Origin: Helicobacter sp. TUL
GTDB taxonomy: Bacteria > Campylobacterota > Campylobacteria > Campylobacterales > Helicobacteraceae
Assembly: GCF_002287135.1 (NCBI RefSeq)
Contig: NZ_NESU01000003.1
Span: 1 to 64,000 of the forward strand
Reading direction: 5' to 3'
Length of the DNA: 64,000 nucleotides
Shown here: in pieces, positions 39,273 through 50,044 of the stretch
Position numbering within the stretch: the first letter of the stretch is position 1
How the letters are laid out: each line of letters opens with the position of its first letter
Notes under the pieces: generated by a model
The model's input: the letters and a program-made list of their open reading frames with translations, nothing else
What the model was told of the DNA's origin: nothing
The model's database searches: none
Position numbers and translations under genes: made by a program

Positions 39273-39746
39273 ATGAAAATCCTAGTTATCCAAGGACCAA
39301 ATCTTAATATTTTAGGACATCGCGAACCTCATATTTATGGTAATGTAACACTCGATCAGATTCACACCAACCTTCAAGCTCAAGCTAAGCAACATAATGC
39401 TGATATTGAATTTTTTCAAAGCAATTTTGAAGGTGAGATTATCGATAAACTTCAAGAATGTATAGGTGGGGAATATGATGGCGTTATCATTAATCCAGCT
39501 GCGTATTCTCACACTTCCATTGCTATTGCAGATTCTATTGCGAGTTGTGGTGTGCCAGTGATTGAGGTGCATATCAGTAATATTCACGCTAGAGAAGATT
39601 TCCGCGCCAAAAGCTACACGGGCAGAGTGTGTGCGGGTGTGATTACAGGGTTTGGTGTGTTTGGGTATCATTTGGGGCTTATTGCGCTTTTGCAGATTCT
39701 TAGTGAAATTGCCGCACTCAAAGCCCAGCAAAACAAACAACAATAA
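39273..39746 (+). CDS. aroQ: 3-dehydroquinate dehydratase, type II
   Basis: 157-residue dodecameric enzyme of the shikimate pathway that removes water from 3-dehydroquinate. The start ILVIQGPNLNILGHREPHIYG (3-23), the segment QSNFEGEIIDKLQ, the catalytic-loop GVIINPAAYSHTSIAIAD and the C-terminal GRVCAGVITGFGVFGY match the type II family. ATG follows AAGGAG. Leads a run aroQ-pepQ-DUF115-bioD. Confidence 0.95.
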   Translation: MKILVIQGPNLNILGHREPHIYGNVTLDQIHTNLQAQAKQHNADIEFFQSNFEGEIIDKLQECIGGEYDGVIINPAAYSHTSIAIADSIASCGVPVIEVHISNIHAREDFRAKSYTGRVCAGVITGFGVFGYHLGLIALLQILSEIAALKAQQNKQQ

Positions 39747-39751
39747 TTCTC

Positions 39752-40813
39752 ATGTCTTTTGATACTTCATTACCATACATTGTGCGTGATGAAAACGCAC
39801 AATACTATGAATGTGGCTTTAGTTGCGATAATGCTATTGTATTGCATATACAAGATCAATGTTTTTTTATCACTGATTCTCGCTACACGCTAGAGGCAAA
39901 GCAAAATGTATATAAACATGTTGAGGTTTTAGAATCTAGTGATTTGCTTGATACACTTGCAACGCTCCTTGCCACACAGAGAGTAAAAAAACTTACCTTT
40001 AACCCCAATGAACTTTCGGTTGGATTCTATCAGACGCTTTTATCACATACACAAAAGCACAAATGCGAACTTTTGGCTGCTCCAAATTTTCATCAAAAAT
40101 TGCGCATTATCAAATCAGATTCTCAAATCGCGCTCATTCAAAAATCCCAAAAGCTTAACAAACAAGCTTTCAAGGAATTTGCACGATTTGTGCGCAAGGC
40201 AATCCAAAAGGGCAAGGTATTGAGCGAAAGGGATTTGCATTTTTATGCCACGATGTTTTTAAGCCACAAGGGTGCATATGATTTGAGTTTTAATCCCATA
40301 GTGGGATTAAATGCCACAGGAGCTAAGCCCCACGCTTTGCCAAGTGAAAAAAATCTTTGCAAAAATAACGATCTCTTGCTTTTTGATGCAGGGATAAAAT
40401 ATCAGCGTTATTGTTCGGATAGGACACGCACAGCAAATGTATGTGCCGATATGAGTTTTGGCAAGTCCCAAAAATTTGCTTCTAAAAAGCAGCAAAAAAT
40501 CTATGATATTGTGCTAAAGGCGCAAGAGAGAGCAATTTCTAAGGCTAGATCTGGTATGCGTGGATGTGAGATTGATGCACTAGCACGAGATGTGATAGAA
40601 TCTAGTGGTTATGGAAAATATTTTGTGCATAGCACAGGGCATGGCGTTGGGCTAGATATACACGAGCTTCCACGCATTTCTGCCAAGAGCGAAGAGATCA
40701 TACAAGATGGTATGGTATTTTCTATCGAGCCAGGTATTTACCTTGGAGATGAGTTTGGCGTGCGCATAGAAGATTTGGTTGTGATGAAAAATGGCAGAGC
40801 AGAGGTGCTATAA
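39752..40813 (+). CDS. pepQ: M24 aminopeptidase (Xaa-Pro peptidase type)
   Basis: 353-residue cytoplasmic metallopeptidase that removes residues ahead of proline. The five metal ligands of the pita-bread fold are visible: Asp in LLLFDAGIKY, Asp in CSDRTRTANV, His in HSTGHGVGLDIHE, Glu in VFSIEPGIY and Glu in FGVRIEDLV. The N-terminal non-catalytic domain occupies about 1-125. No ribosome site is seen; it starts 5 bases after aroQ, so it is probably translationally coupled, as in H. pylori where I recall the same pair. Confidence 0.92.
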   Translation: MSFDTSLPYIVRDENAQYYECGFSCDNAIVLHIQDQCFFITDSRYTLEAKQNVYKHVEVLESSDLLDTLATLLATQRVKKLTFNPNELSVGFYQTLLSHTQKHKCELLAAPNFHQKLRIIKSDSQIALIQKSQKLNKQAFKEFARFVRKAIQKGKVLSERDLHFYATMFLSHKGAYDLSFNPIVGLNATGAKPHALPSEKNLCKNNDLLLFDAGIKYQRYCSDRTRTANVCADMSFGKSQKFASKKQQKIYDIVLKAQERAISKARSGMRGCEIDALARDVIESSGYGKYFVHSTGHGVGLDIHELPRISAKSEEIIQDGMVFSIEPGIYLGDEFGVRIEDLVVMKNGRAEVL

Positions 40814-40853
40814 GATTGTGAGAATCTCTTATGGTGTGTAGGAGTATTTTGTG

Positions 40854-42821
40854 ATGAGTCTTACAGAAATTTTATACTCTCATGATTTACGCCTTTTAGA
40901 TTCATATATGAGTCAATGTTTTGTCAAAAATATGGAGTTTTTTAAATCCCTAAACCCTAAACTTTTTGCCGAGCTTAGCAAACCTCCTACTACACATAAT
41001 CTTTTTTTTAATGATAATGAACTAAATATCATAAACCTCCAAGACAATGCCTTTGTGTATCCTAGAAGTGGCGAAAATACAATGATTGCCACACATATAG
41101 CGCTTAGCCAAACTCCTATGAATAATCCGCATTTTGTTGTGCATACCAATCACCTCGCACTTCAAAAGCTTGATGAAGATAAAATCCCACTCACTGCCTT
41201 TACTTGTAATGGCATTATCACACTTATGCAAGAGAGTGGCGGAGGACAATCCTATCATCTCCCTAGCAATTTTCTCCCTAGCTCGACATTTTTTGGCGTG
41301 CTTGGAGGTATTTTTTTGCAGTTACTTTTGGAGCGTGATGTATCGTTTCATTCTTTGCTTTTATTTGAAGAATATCTTGATATGTTGCGCATTATGCTAT
41401 ATTTTGTGGATTTTCCTTTGCTTTTTTCTCGGACCAATGATCGTGCGTGTTATATTTTTGTCCAAGATATCATTCATCAGGAATTTATTCATACATATTT
41501 TTCTTCACGCAAGATTACAAACAATTTTTTGCGTCTTGAAGTATTTTTGTATGAAAGTCCTAAAATTACAAATGCACGTGATATTGTCCATGAGGCTTAT
41601 AGAGTGAATTCTCGTGGTTGGGGAAGCTTTGATGATGAAATGATAGGTGTGCGCAATACACTTCACAACCTCAAATCTCATTATCCGGTGTTGCATATGC
41701 CAGAGCGCGTTGAGATACCTATTTGTGTCGTGGGGAATGGAGCTAGTTTGGATATGCTTTTGCCTTTTATCAAAGCAAATGCCCACAATATGCTTATATT
41801 TTCTTGTGGCACAGCGATAAAACCACTCAAGGCATATGGCATAGAGCCTGATTTTCAAATTGAGATTGAGCGAATCTCTTATCTTAAAGATGTGTTGATA
41901 CAAGCGCCTTTGGGCGATACTACTTTGCTTTGTGGTAGCGTCGTGCAACCAGAGGCTTTGGCTCTTGGTAAAAACGCTTATGTATTTATGCGTGGTGGAA
42001 GTGCAGGGGCTTATATGTTTGGTGCAAAAAGCGTTGTGGAATTTAGTGCGCCATATGTTGGCAATGCGGGTTTTGCACTTGCTGCACTTTTGGGTGAAGA
42101 GGTATTGATATGCGGACTTGATTGTGGCTATATCGAGGGCAAAAGCAAACATGCCAAAAATTCCTTTTATGGCAAAGAGGCACCACAGATTCCAGCTCAT
42201 GCCTTTAAGGTGCAAGGTAACACAGAATCTAGTGTCTATTCTGACGCACTATTTAGCTTGAGTGCGCGTAGTATGGAGCGATGTATCAAGGCATTTGCAC
42301 CGCGTATGGTGCTAAATCTTGGTGAGGGTGCGTATATACAAGGAACAAAGGCATGCAATATAGAGGAATTTAGTTTGCGCGAACTTGAGAGGGGAGAAAA
42401 GCAACAAGCCATTGACACAATTATCGCACATTGTAGCACCGATTATACGCAAGTTTTTAGGACATATGGGGATTTGAATCTTGCGGAAGTGCTTGCCTAC
42501 AAAGAGGAATTTATGACACTTGTATCTTATAGAGTGTGCAACAAAAAGGAATTATTTGCCTTAATCGATCGCGCACATCACTTTAGTCTTAAGATGAGTG
42601 CGCAAAATGCCTTTGTAGGATTGCTTTTTGAGGGGAGTGTTGGACATATTTTGCATAATCTTATGGTGAGTGCATTGCATTTGCCTAGCGATGATATTGA
42701 GGAATTTTATTATAAAGCCGTGGGGATTATACGCGAGGGAATGGAAAAAATGGTGATGAGTTATAGACTGCTTTGTATAAGCTTAGGAAGGCAATTGACA
42801 CATAATGTCAAGCAAGGATAA
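40854..42821 (+). CDS. DUF115/Maf-type motility accessory protein
   Basis: About 655-residue protein of the DUF115 (6-hydroxymethylpterin pyrophosphokinase MptE-like; motility accessory factor) family. The central domain carries CVVGNGASLDMLLPFI (about 303-318), IFSCGTAIKPLKAYGIEPDF and EVLICGLDCGYIEGKSKHA, typical of the family. In Campylobacter and Helicobacter such proteins are linked to flagellin glycosylation with pseudaminic acid. The start is either ATG 40854 or GTG 40851, both near AGGAG at 40840-40844. Its 3' end overlaps the bioD frame if bioD began at 42805. Confidence 0.85.
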   Translation: MSLTEILYSHDLRLLDSYMSQCFVKNMEFFKSLNPKLFAELSKPPTTHNLFFNDNELNIINLQDNAFVYPRSGENTMIATHIALSQTPMNNPHFVVHTNHLALQKLDEDKIPLTAFTCNGIITLMQESGGGQSYHLPSNFLPSSTFFGVLGGIFLQLLLERDVSFHSLLLFEEYLDMLRIMLYFVDFPLLFSRTNDRACYIFVQDIIHQEFIHTYFSSRKITNNFLRLEVFLYESPKITNARDIVHEAYRVNSRGWGSFDDEMIGVRNTLHNLKSHYPVLHMPERVEIPICVVGNGASLDMLLPFIKANAHNMLIFSCGTAIKPLKAYGIEPDFQIEIERISYLKDVLIQAPLGDTTLLCGSVVQPEALALGKNAYVFMRGGSAGAYMFGAKSVVEFSAPYVGNAGFALAALLGEEVLICGLDCGYIEGKSKHAKNSFYGKEAPQIPAHAFKVQGNTESSVYSDALFSLSARSMERCIKAFAPRMVLNLGEGAYIQGTKACNIEEFSLRELERGEKQQAIDTIIAHCSTDYTQVFRTYGDLNLAEVLAYKEEFMTLVSYRVCNKKELFALIDRAHHFSLKMSAQNAFVGLLFEGSVGHILHNLMVSALHLPSDDIEEFYYKAVGIIREGMEKMVMSYRLLCISLGRQLTHNVKQG

Positions 42822-42825
42822 ATAT

Positions 42826-43497
42826 ATGCGATTGCCGTATTTGGTGGTGGTAGGATCACACACAGATGTTGGTAAAAGTGCAGTGAGTGCCGCGCTTTGT
42901 TATGGATTAGGCTTAGTGTATCACAAGATTGTGCAAGCAGGCACACCCACAGATAGTGATGTTATTGCTACCCTTACGCCAGATACACACATTATCCCAA
43001 GTGCCATAACTTTGCAAACTCCCACTTCCCCACATAGAGCTAAAAAATTAGAATCTCTCCATTATGACGCCCTAGAGCTTCCATTACCCACATACACTAC
43101 ACCAGAGACTACTATCTTGATAGAGACTGCCGGAGGGCTTTATACGCCTATAGATTCTACGCATTGTGTGCTAGATTGGGTAGCATACCATCATTTACCG
43201 GTGGTGCTTGTAGGGCGACATTATTTGGGTGCAATCAATCATATTTTATTGAGCATAGAGGCGCTAAAGACTAGAAATATAGACATATTGGGGCTTATAA
43301 TAAGCGGTGCTCGTGATAGTGAAGCGTATGATAGTGAAGAATTTATTACGCAATATAGCCAAATGCCAATCGCACATCTGCGAGAATTTGACAAAAATAC
43401 ATTACATATTCGCGAGGACTTTGCAAGGGCAGCTCGTGAGCTTGTGGGCGAGTTAAATACACTCTGCCACATACAAGAGCTTCTTTATACACATTAG
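42826..43497 (+). CDS. bioD: dethiobiotin synthetase
   Basis: 223-residue ATP-dependent enzyme of biotin synthesis that closes the ureido ring. The Walker-type P-loop is GSHTDVGKSAVSAALCYG (about 9-26), followed by VQAGTPTDSDVIA and the IETAGGLYTPID segment, then VVLVGRHYLGAINHIL. ATG at 42826 is chosen because AAGGA is 7 bases upstream; ATG 42805 is in frame but lies within the DUF115 gene. No other biotin gene is in the window. Confidence 0.92.
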   Translation: MRLPYLVVVGSHTDVGKSAVSAALCYGLGLVYHKIVQAGTPTDSDVIATLTPDTHIIPSAITLQTPTSPHRAKKLESLHYDALELPLPTYTTPETTILIETAGGLYTPIDSTHCVLDWVAYHHLPVVLVGRHYLGAINHILLSIEALKTRNIDILGLIISGARDSEAYDSEEFITQYSQMPIAHLREFDKNTLHIREDFARAARELVGELNTLCHIQELLYTH

Positions 43498-43522
43498 GGG
43501 AGAATGATTTATAATGAGGGGA

Positions 43523-44944
<1,422 letters not shown>

Positions 44945-45001
44945 CTACTTCTTTGATAGTGTTCAGGACTAAGACTTCTGTGTTGGATAGCAAGCTTTGC
45001 G

Positions 45002-45028
45002 ATTATATCTTATTTTTTTAGTTGTCAA
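45002..45028 (-). promoter_or_regulatory. gdhA promoter
   Basis: On the minus strand TTGACA (45028-45023) and TATAAT (45007-45002) are separated by 15 bases, about 90 bases upstream of the gdhA ATG. The only place in the window with both consensus hexamers nearly perfect. Confidence 0.7.
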
Positions 45029-45205
45029 GTCAAGCGTGAAAAAAATTGAGAAAATTTTTATCGCGATGTGGCATATATGAAACATTTTTTATTGAATCTA
45101 CAGATGTAGGTCATAATATATGTAGGTAGATTTAAGATTGTTGGTATTGCCCAAACTTTCTTGTATGCATTGTGATAGCTTAGATTCTTTTTAATATTTT
45201 TTAAG

Positions 45206-45211
45206 TATAAT
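45206..45211 (+). promoter_or_regulatory. -10 box of bamA
   Basis: TATAAT in AAGTATAATCTCG, about 63 bases before the bamA ATG. Confidence 0.65.
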
Positions 45212-45273
45212 CTCGCCCTTATTCATGTGAGTTTGGAGTGCAAGAATCTAAGTATGAGAGAATTCGTAAGCCT

Positions 45274-47553
45274 ATGAAAAAATATCTAATACTATTATTT
45301 TTATTGTTATGTGTAAGTAGTGTCTATGGTGCGCAAATTACTGCTGTTCGCTATGAGGGTAGCACTTCTATATCTGACACTCTTGCGACAGAAATTTCAA
45401 AAATAAAGCCAGGTGATACACTTGATATAGATAAAGTTGATGATGCAGTTATTGCGTTTTTTCAACAAGGGTATTTTTCTGATGTATATGCGACTTTTGA
45501 TAATGGGGTTTTAACCTTTCATTTTAAACAACGCCCTAAAGTCGCAAGTGTGGAGATTAAGGGCTATGGTAATGAGCAAGAAAAAGAAACTTTGTATAAT
45601 CAGATTGGTATCAAAAAGGGTGATAGTTATGATGAAGTCAAGCTAGAGCGCGCCAAGCTTATTATTAAGACGGTCCTAGAATATCAGGGCTATTATGGTA
45701 GCGTGATTAGCGAAGAGCTTACGCCCATAGGAAGTGATGATGCTTATGCTATTACATTGAATGTTAATCAAGGTGAAAATATCATCATTACCAAGGCATA
45801 TTATCAAGGGCGTGAAAAATTAAGCATGAGTGAAGTTCAAGAGCTCGCAGCCAATAGAGAAAAGCAATTTGCAGGGTGGTTGTGGGGACGCAATGATGGG
45901 AAACTAAAGCTCAATGATTTGGAATTTGATAGCGCGAGAATCCAAGATGCATATATGCGCAAAGGCTTTTTGGACGCAAATGTCTCTCCAGCCTTTTTGG
46001 AGGCGGATTTTAATGACTATAGCGCACAATTATATTATAAGATACAAGAGGGTGAGCGTTATAAGATTTCTGATGTAAAAATTGTTTTGCAAGATCCCGT
46101 GCTTTCAGAAGAAACGCTTCTTAAAAAACTTAAGATTCAAAAAAACGAGTATTTTAATATAGAGAATCTGCGTGCAGATATGGATATTATCAAGCAAGAA
46201 GTTGCGGATTTGGGTTATGCCTTTACGCGTGTGTCTCCTGATTTGGATAAAAATACAGCAGATTCTGAAGTCAAGGTTATTTATTATGTGCAAATAGGAC
46301 AGAAAGTTAAAATAAATGATGTGATTATCACAGGTAATACGCGAACTGCTGATAAGATTATTCGACGCGAATTACTCTTGGCACCCGGTGATGAGTATTC
46401 TCTCTCACAATTACGCCGATCCGAAAACGCCCTAAAACGCTTGGGATATTTCGATAAGGTCGAGATTGAGGAGCGTAGGGTAAGCGAAGATTCTATGGAT
46501 TTGCTTGTGAGTGTCCAAGAAGCGCGCACTGGTGAGCTTATGTTTGGGTTTGGATATGGAAGCTATGATAGGCTTATGCTTAATGCCTCTATTAGAGAGA
46601 GAAATCTCTTTGGGACAGGGCATAGCGGACAGCTTTATGTGGATTGGTCATATCGTAGGCAGCTTTTTAACCTCACGCTTACCAATCCGCGTATTTTAGA
46701 TTCTGAATATAGTGAATCTGTGAGTGGATTTGTTTCGACATATTGGAACTGGGATTATCGCGAACAAACCGTGGGTGGAAGCATAAACTTTGGGCGCTTG
46801 ATCACCGATACCTTTAGGGTTTCTTTGGGTTATACGCTAAGCACCACAAGAATCTTAGGATTCTATCAAGAAGCTACAGGCAATGCATATATGCAGTATT
46901 TCCAAGAAGTTTATAAAAATGGCGTAACTCCACTTGATGCACCGCTAAAGAGCGCTATTAGTCCAAGTATTTACTTTGATAACACCGATGATTATTACTT
47001 CCCCAAAAATGGTATCATCGCTTCTGCATATTTGGAATATGCTGGGCTTGGTGGTCAAGAGAAATATAGTAAGCTTTATGGGAAATTTGCTGCTTACAAA
47101 CATCTAAAAAGTCTCATAGGCTTGGATCTTATCGCACGCTACAAGATGCAAGCAGGTATGATTATCGATCATGGATATACGCCTATTACAAGTAAATTTT
47201 ATATGGGTGGTATCACGAGTGTTCGTGGGTATCAAATAAGCTCTCTTACGCCACGCTATTATACAAGTAGCTATCCACAAGGTATTCGTGTGGGTGGTAA
47301 TTATATGATGACAAACTCTGTGGAGTTAAGTTATGGAATCTTGGAAAAAGCACAGATGCGCTTAGCGGTTTTCTATGATTATGGTATGATAGGCGTGGAT
47401 TCAATCAATGAGACAATGCGACAATCATGGGGATTGGCTATAGAGTGGGTGAGCCCTATTGGACCTTTGGTGCTTGTATTCCCTAGGGCGATTAATCCTG
47501 CACCAAATGATTATACTTCGACATTTGAATTTACTATGGGCACGAGATTTTAG
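45274..47553 (+). CDS. bamA: outer-membrane protein assembly factor BamA
   Basis: 759-residue Omp85 protein that folds beta barrels into the outer membrane. Signal peptide MKKYLILLFLLLCVSSVYG (about 1-19), then five POTRA repeats (about 20-410) and a C-terminal barrel ending with Phe (TMGTRF). The barrel loop signature VRGYQ (about 642) is present. The ATG at 45274 is chosen for the signal peptide; it lacks a ribosome site of its own, and a 7-codon frame ends on it (ATGA). Followed by mqnC after 21 bases, as in H. pylori to my memory. Confidence 0.95.
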   Translation: MKKYLILLFLLLCVSSVYGAQITAVRYEGSTSISDTLATEISKIKPGDTLDIDKVDDAVIAFFQQGYFSDVYATFDNGVLTFHFKQRPKVASVEIKGYGNEQEKETLYNQIGIKKGDSYDEVKLERAKLIIKTVLEYQGYYGSVISEELTPIGSDDAYAITLNVNQGENIIITKAYYQGREKLSMSEVQELAANREKQFAGWLWGRNDGKLKLNDLEFDSARIQDAYMRKGFLDANVSPAFLEADFNDYSAQLYYKIQEGERYKISDVKIVLQDPVLSEETLLKKLKIQKNEYFNIENLRADMDIIKQEVADLGYAFTRVSPDLDKNTADSEVKVIYYVQIGQKVKINDVIITGNTRTADKIIRRELLLAPGDEYSLSQLRRSENALKRLGYFDKVEIEERRVSEDSMDLLVSVQEARTGELMFGFGYGSYDRLMLNASIRERNLFGTGHSGQLYVDWSYRRQLFNLTLTNPRILDSEYSESVSGFVSTYWNWDYREQTVGGSINFGRLITDTFRVSLGYTLSTTRILGFYQEATGNAYMQYFQEVYKNGVTPLDAPLKSAISPSIYFDNTDDYYFPKNGIIASAYLEYAGLGGQEKYSKLYGKFAAYKHLKSLIGLDLIARYKMQAGMIIDHGYTPITSKFYMGGITSVRGYQISSLTPRYYTSSYPQGIRVGGNYMMTNSVELSYGILEKAQMRLAVFYDYGMIGVDSINETMRQSWGLAIEWVSPIGPLVLVFPRAINPAPNDYTSTFEFTMGTRF

Positions 47554-47574
47554 AATCACTAAAGGAGATAGCAT

Positions 47575-48645
47575 ATGAGCACTACACCAATTCTTACGCA
47601 AAAGCGCGTGAGCAATGCAGAGATTTTGGATTTGATGAAAAATGCTTCACTCAAAGATTTGGGCATACGCGCCACACAGATTCGAGACGCACTACACCCA
47701 AGCAAGACAATCACATTTGTTGTAGATAGAAACATCAATTACACAAATATTTGTTGGGTGGATTGCAAGTTTTGTGCTTTTAAGCGACGCATTAATGAAG
47801 AGGGTGTGTATATTTTGAGTTTTGATGAGATTGATGCCAAAATTGAGGAGCTTATCGCCATTGGTGGCACGCAGATTCTCTTCCAAGGTGGCGTGCACCC
47901 TAAACTAAAAATAGAATGGTATGAAGATCTCGTAAGCCACATTCACCAAAAATATCCACAAATCACAATACACGGCTTTTCGGCTATTGAGATTAATTAC
48001 ATTGCCAAAGTCTCACAAATCACCATTCCAGAAGTATTAAAGCGTTTGCAAGCAGTAGGGCTTAGTTCTGTGCCTGGTGCAGGTGCAGAGATTCTAAGTG
48101 ATAGAGTGCGTGATATTATCGCACCAAAAAAACTTGATACTCGTGAGTGGCTAGAAGTGCATGAAGAGGCGCATAAAATCGGTATGAAAGGGACTGCTAC
48201 AATGATGTTTGGCAGTGTAGAATCTGATGAAGATATTGTTGCGCATTGGGAGGCATTACGCAATCTCCAGGACAAATATCACGGCTTTAGGGCATTTATT
48301 TTGTGGAGTTTTCAGCCAAACAACACTCCGCTTAAAGAGGAATTTCCTGATATAAAATGCGCAAGCTCACATAGATATCTGCGTCTTTTGGCATGTAGCA
48401 GAATTTATCTTGATAATTTTACAAATATCCAAAGCTCTTGGGTAACACAAGGTCCTTATATTGGACAATTAGCCTTGCTTTTTGGCGCAAATGATTTAGG
48501 AAGCACAATGATGGAAGAAAATGTTGTGTCTTCGGCTGGTGCTAGTCATTCTATGAATGAAAAAGAAATGATAGCGCTTATCAAGGATTTGGGCTATAAC
48601 CCTGCTAAACGCAATACCGCTTATGAGATTTTGCAGCGTTATTAG
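47575..48645 (+). CDS. mqnC: cyclic dehypoxanthinyl futalosine synthase
   Basis: 356-residue radical-SAM enzyme of the futalosine menaquinone pathway that cyclises dehypoxanthinyl futalosine. The cluster-binding CxxxCxxC is seen in NICWVDCKFCAFKR (about 59-72). Other family marks are ILFQGGVHPKLKIEWYEDL, GFSAIEI and VPGAGAEILSDRVRD, plus the C-terminal MMEENVVSSAGASH. ATG follows AAAGGAG. Second gene of a bamA-mqnC-M16 operon. Confidence 0.95.
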   Translation: MSTTPILTQKRVSNAEILDLMKNASLKDLGIRATQIRDALHPSKTITFVVDRNINYTNICWVDCKFCAFKRRINEEGVYILSFDEIDAKIEELIAIGGTQILFQGGVHPKLKIEWYEDLVSHIHQKYPQITIHGFSAIEINYIAKVSQITIPEVLKRLQAVGLSSVPGAGAEILSDRVRDIIAPKKLDTREWLEVHEEAHKIGMKGTATMMFGSVESDEDIVAHWEALRNLQDKYHGFRAFILWSFQPNNTPLKEEFPDIKCASSHRYLRLLACSRIYLDNFTNIQSSWVTQGPYIGQLALLFGANDLGSTMMEENVVSSAGASHSMNEKEMIALIKDLGYNPAKRNTAYEILQRY

Positions 48646-48657
48646 GGAGTAAAACCT

Positions 48658-50034
48658 ATGTCAAGGAAAGTATATCGTGGTATTTTTGGCTTTTTGCTAT
48701 TTATTGGAGGTTTGTATATGGTTTTAAAAAGCAATCACTATCTTGAACCCAAAGATTCTCAAGTGGAATATGTGCGCATTAATGATGTCGATGTGCCACT
48801 TATTTTTGAGCAAAGCGATCTGCTTCCTGTGGGGGAGATTAGACTTGTATTTCAAGGCGCGGGCAGTATGTATGATGCTATCAATGCCAAAGATGTGATA
48901 GCAAATCCAAAAAACACCAAAGAAGCAAAGGCAGGACTTGCAAATCTTGCCTCTGGATTGCTTAATGAAGGCACATATACGCTTGGAAATATTGCATTTG
49001 CAGACAAGCTAGAATCCAAAGCTATCACACTTAATGTGGGCTCTGGCATGCAAACATTGAGTTTTGAACTTTCATTTTTAAAAGAACAACAAGACTTCGC
49101 ACTTTCGTGCCTTGTGGATTTGCTCAAAGATCCAAATATCACACAAGAAAGCCTTGCAAAGCTAAAAGACATCACCAAAGCCACCATTTTACGCAAGGAA
49201 AATGACTTTGATTATGTCGCACACACAAACCTTGATGCGATATTTTTTGAAAATACACCTATGGAATATCCTAGTATGGGAGATATAGCAAGTGTAGATT
49301 CTATAACGCTAGAGGATATTGAGCAGTATTTGCGTCAAAATCTCGTGCTTAATCGCCTTATTATTGTCGCAGGTGGTGATATGCAGCAACAAGAACTAAA
49401 AGATCAGCTCACTAAAGAACTTAGTTTTTTACCTGTAGGCACAAAGGTTGCTAAGCCCTCAATAACACCAAGAAAAACTCCAAAAGAAATAGTTGTGACC
49501 AAACAAACCCAACAAGCCTACATACATTTTGCCTCGCCATTTTATGCCAAAACCACAGACAACTACAAAACAAAAGTGATGAGCTTTGTGTTAGGATCAT
49601 CAGGCTTTGGCTCTCGCATAATGGAAGAAGTGCGTGTCAAGCGCGGTTTAGCATATAGTGCATATTTTAGTATCACAGGCGGAAGCGATGTGGTAAATTA
49701 TGGTGTGGGATATCTCCAAACAGGCTTAGATTCTAAAGATGAGGCTCTTAAAGTCGTGCAGGAAGTTATGCAGGAGTTTGTGAGCAATGGTATCACACAA
49801 GATGAACTAGATTCTGCCAAAGCCTTTATCCTTGGTAGTGAGCCATTGGGCGAGGAGACACTCTCACAACGCCTACAGGCTAAGTTTATGAATTATATGC
49901 GTAATATGCCACTTGATAGTCATAAACAAGATATTGCTAAAATCTCTCATCTTTCCTTGAAAGAAATGAATGACTTTATTGCCAAGCACCCAGAGATTTT
50001 ACAACTTAGTGTGAGTATCGTGCAAGACAAATAG
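48658..50034 (+). CDS. M16-family protein lacking the zinc motif
   Basis: 458-residue protein with one N-terminal membrane segment (about 7-24), so exported or anchored. The two M16 half-domains are recognisable (GLANLASGLLNEGT at about 93-106 and SGFGSRIMEEVRVKRGLAYS at about 316-335), but the HxxEH zinc signature expected just before the first is absent; the equivalent place reads LLNEG. It is therefore probably an inactive partner of an active M16 peptidase encoded elsewhere. Follows mqnC by 12 bases and converges on the cinA-like gene. Confidence 0.85.
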   Translation: MSRKVYRGIFGFLLFIGGLYMVLKSNHYLEPKDSQVEYVRINDVDVPLIFEQSDLLPVGEIRLVFQGAGSMYDAINAKDVIANPKNTKEAKAGLANLASGLLNEGTYTLGNIAFADKLESKAITLNVGSGMQTLSFELSFLKEQQDFALSCLVDLLKDPNITQESLAKLKDITKATILRKENDFDYVAHTNLDAIFFENTPMEYPSMGDIASVDSITLEDIEQYLRQNLVLNRLIIVAGGDMQQQELKDQLTKELSFLPVGTKVAKPSITPRKTPKEIVVTKQTQQAYIHFASPFYAKTTDNYKTKVMSFVLGSSGFGSRIMEEVRVKRGLAYSAYFSITGGSDVVNYGVGYLQTGLDSKDEALKVVQEVMQEFVSNGITQDELDSAKAFILGSEPLGEETLSQRLQAKFMNYMRNMPLDSHKQDIAKISHLSLKEMNDFIAKHPEILQLSVSIVQDK

Positions 50035-50044
50035 AATGAGGGAT

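Noticed and set aside
43510-43515. TATAAT between bioD and gdhA
   Set aside because: It lies between convergent genes, so it has no gene to serve on the plus strand.
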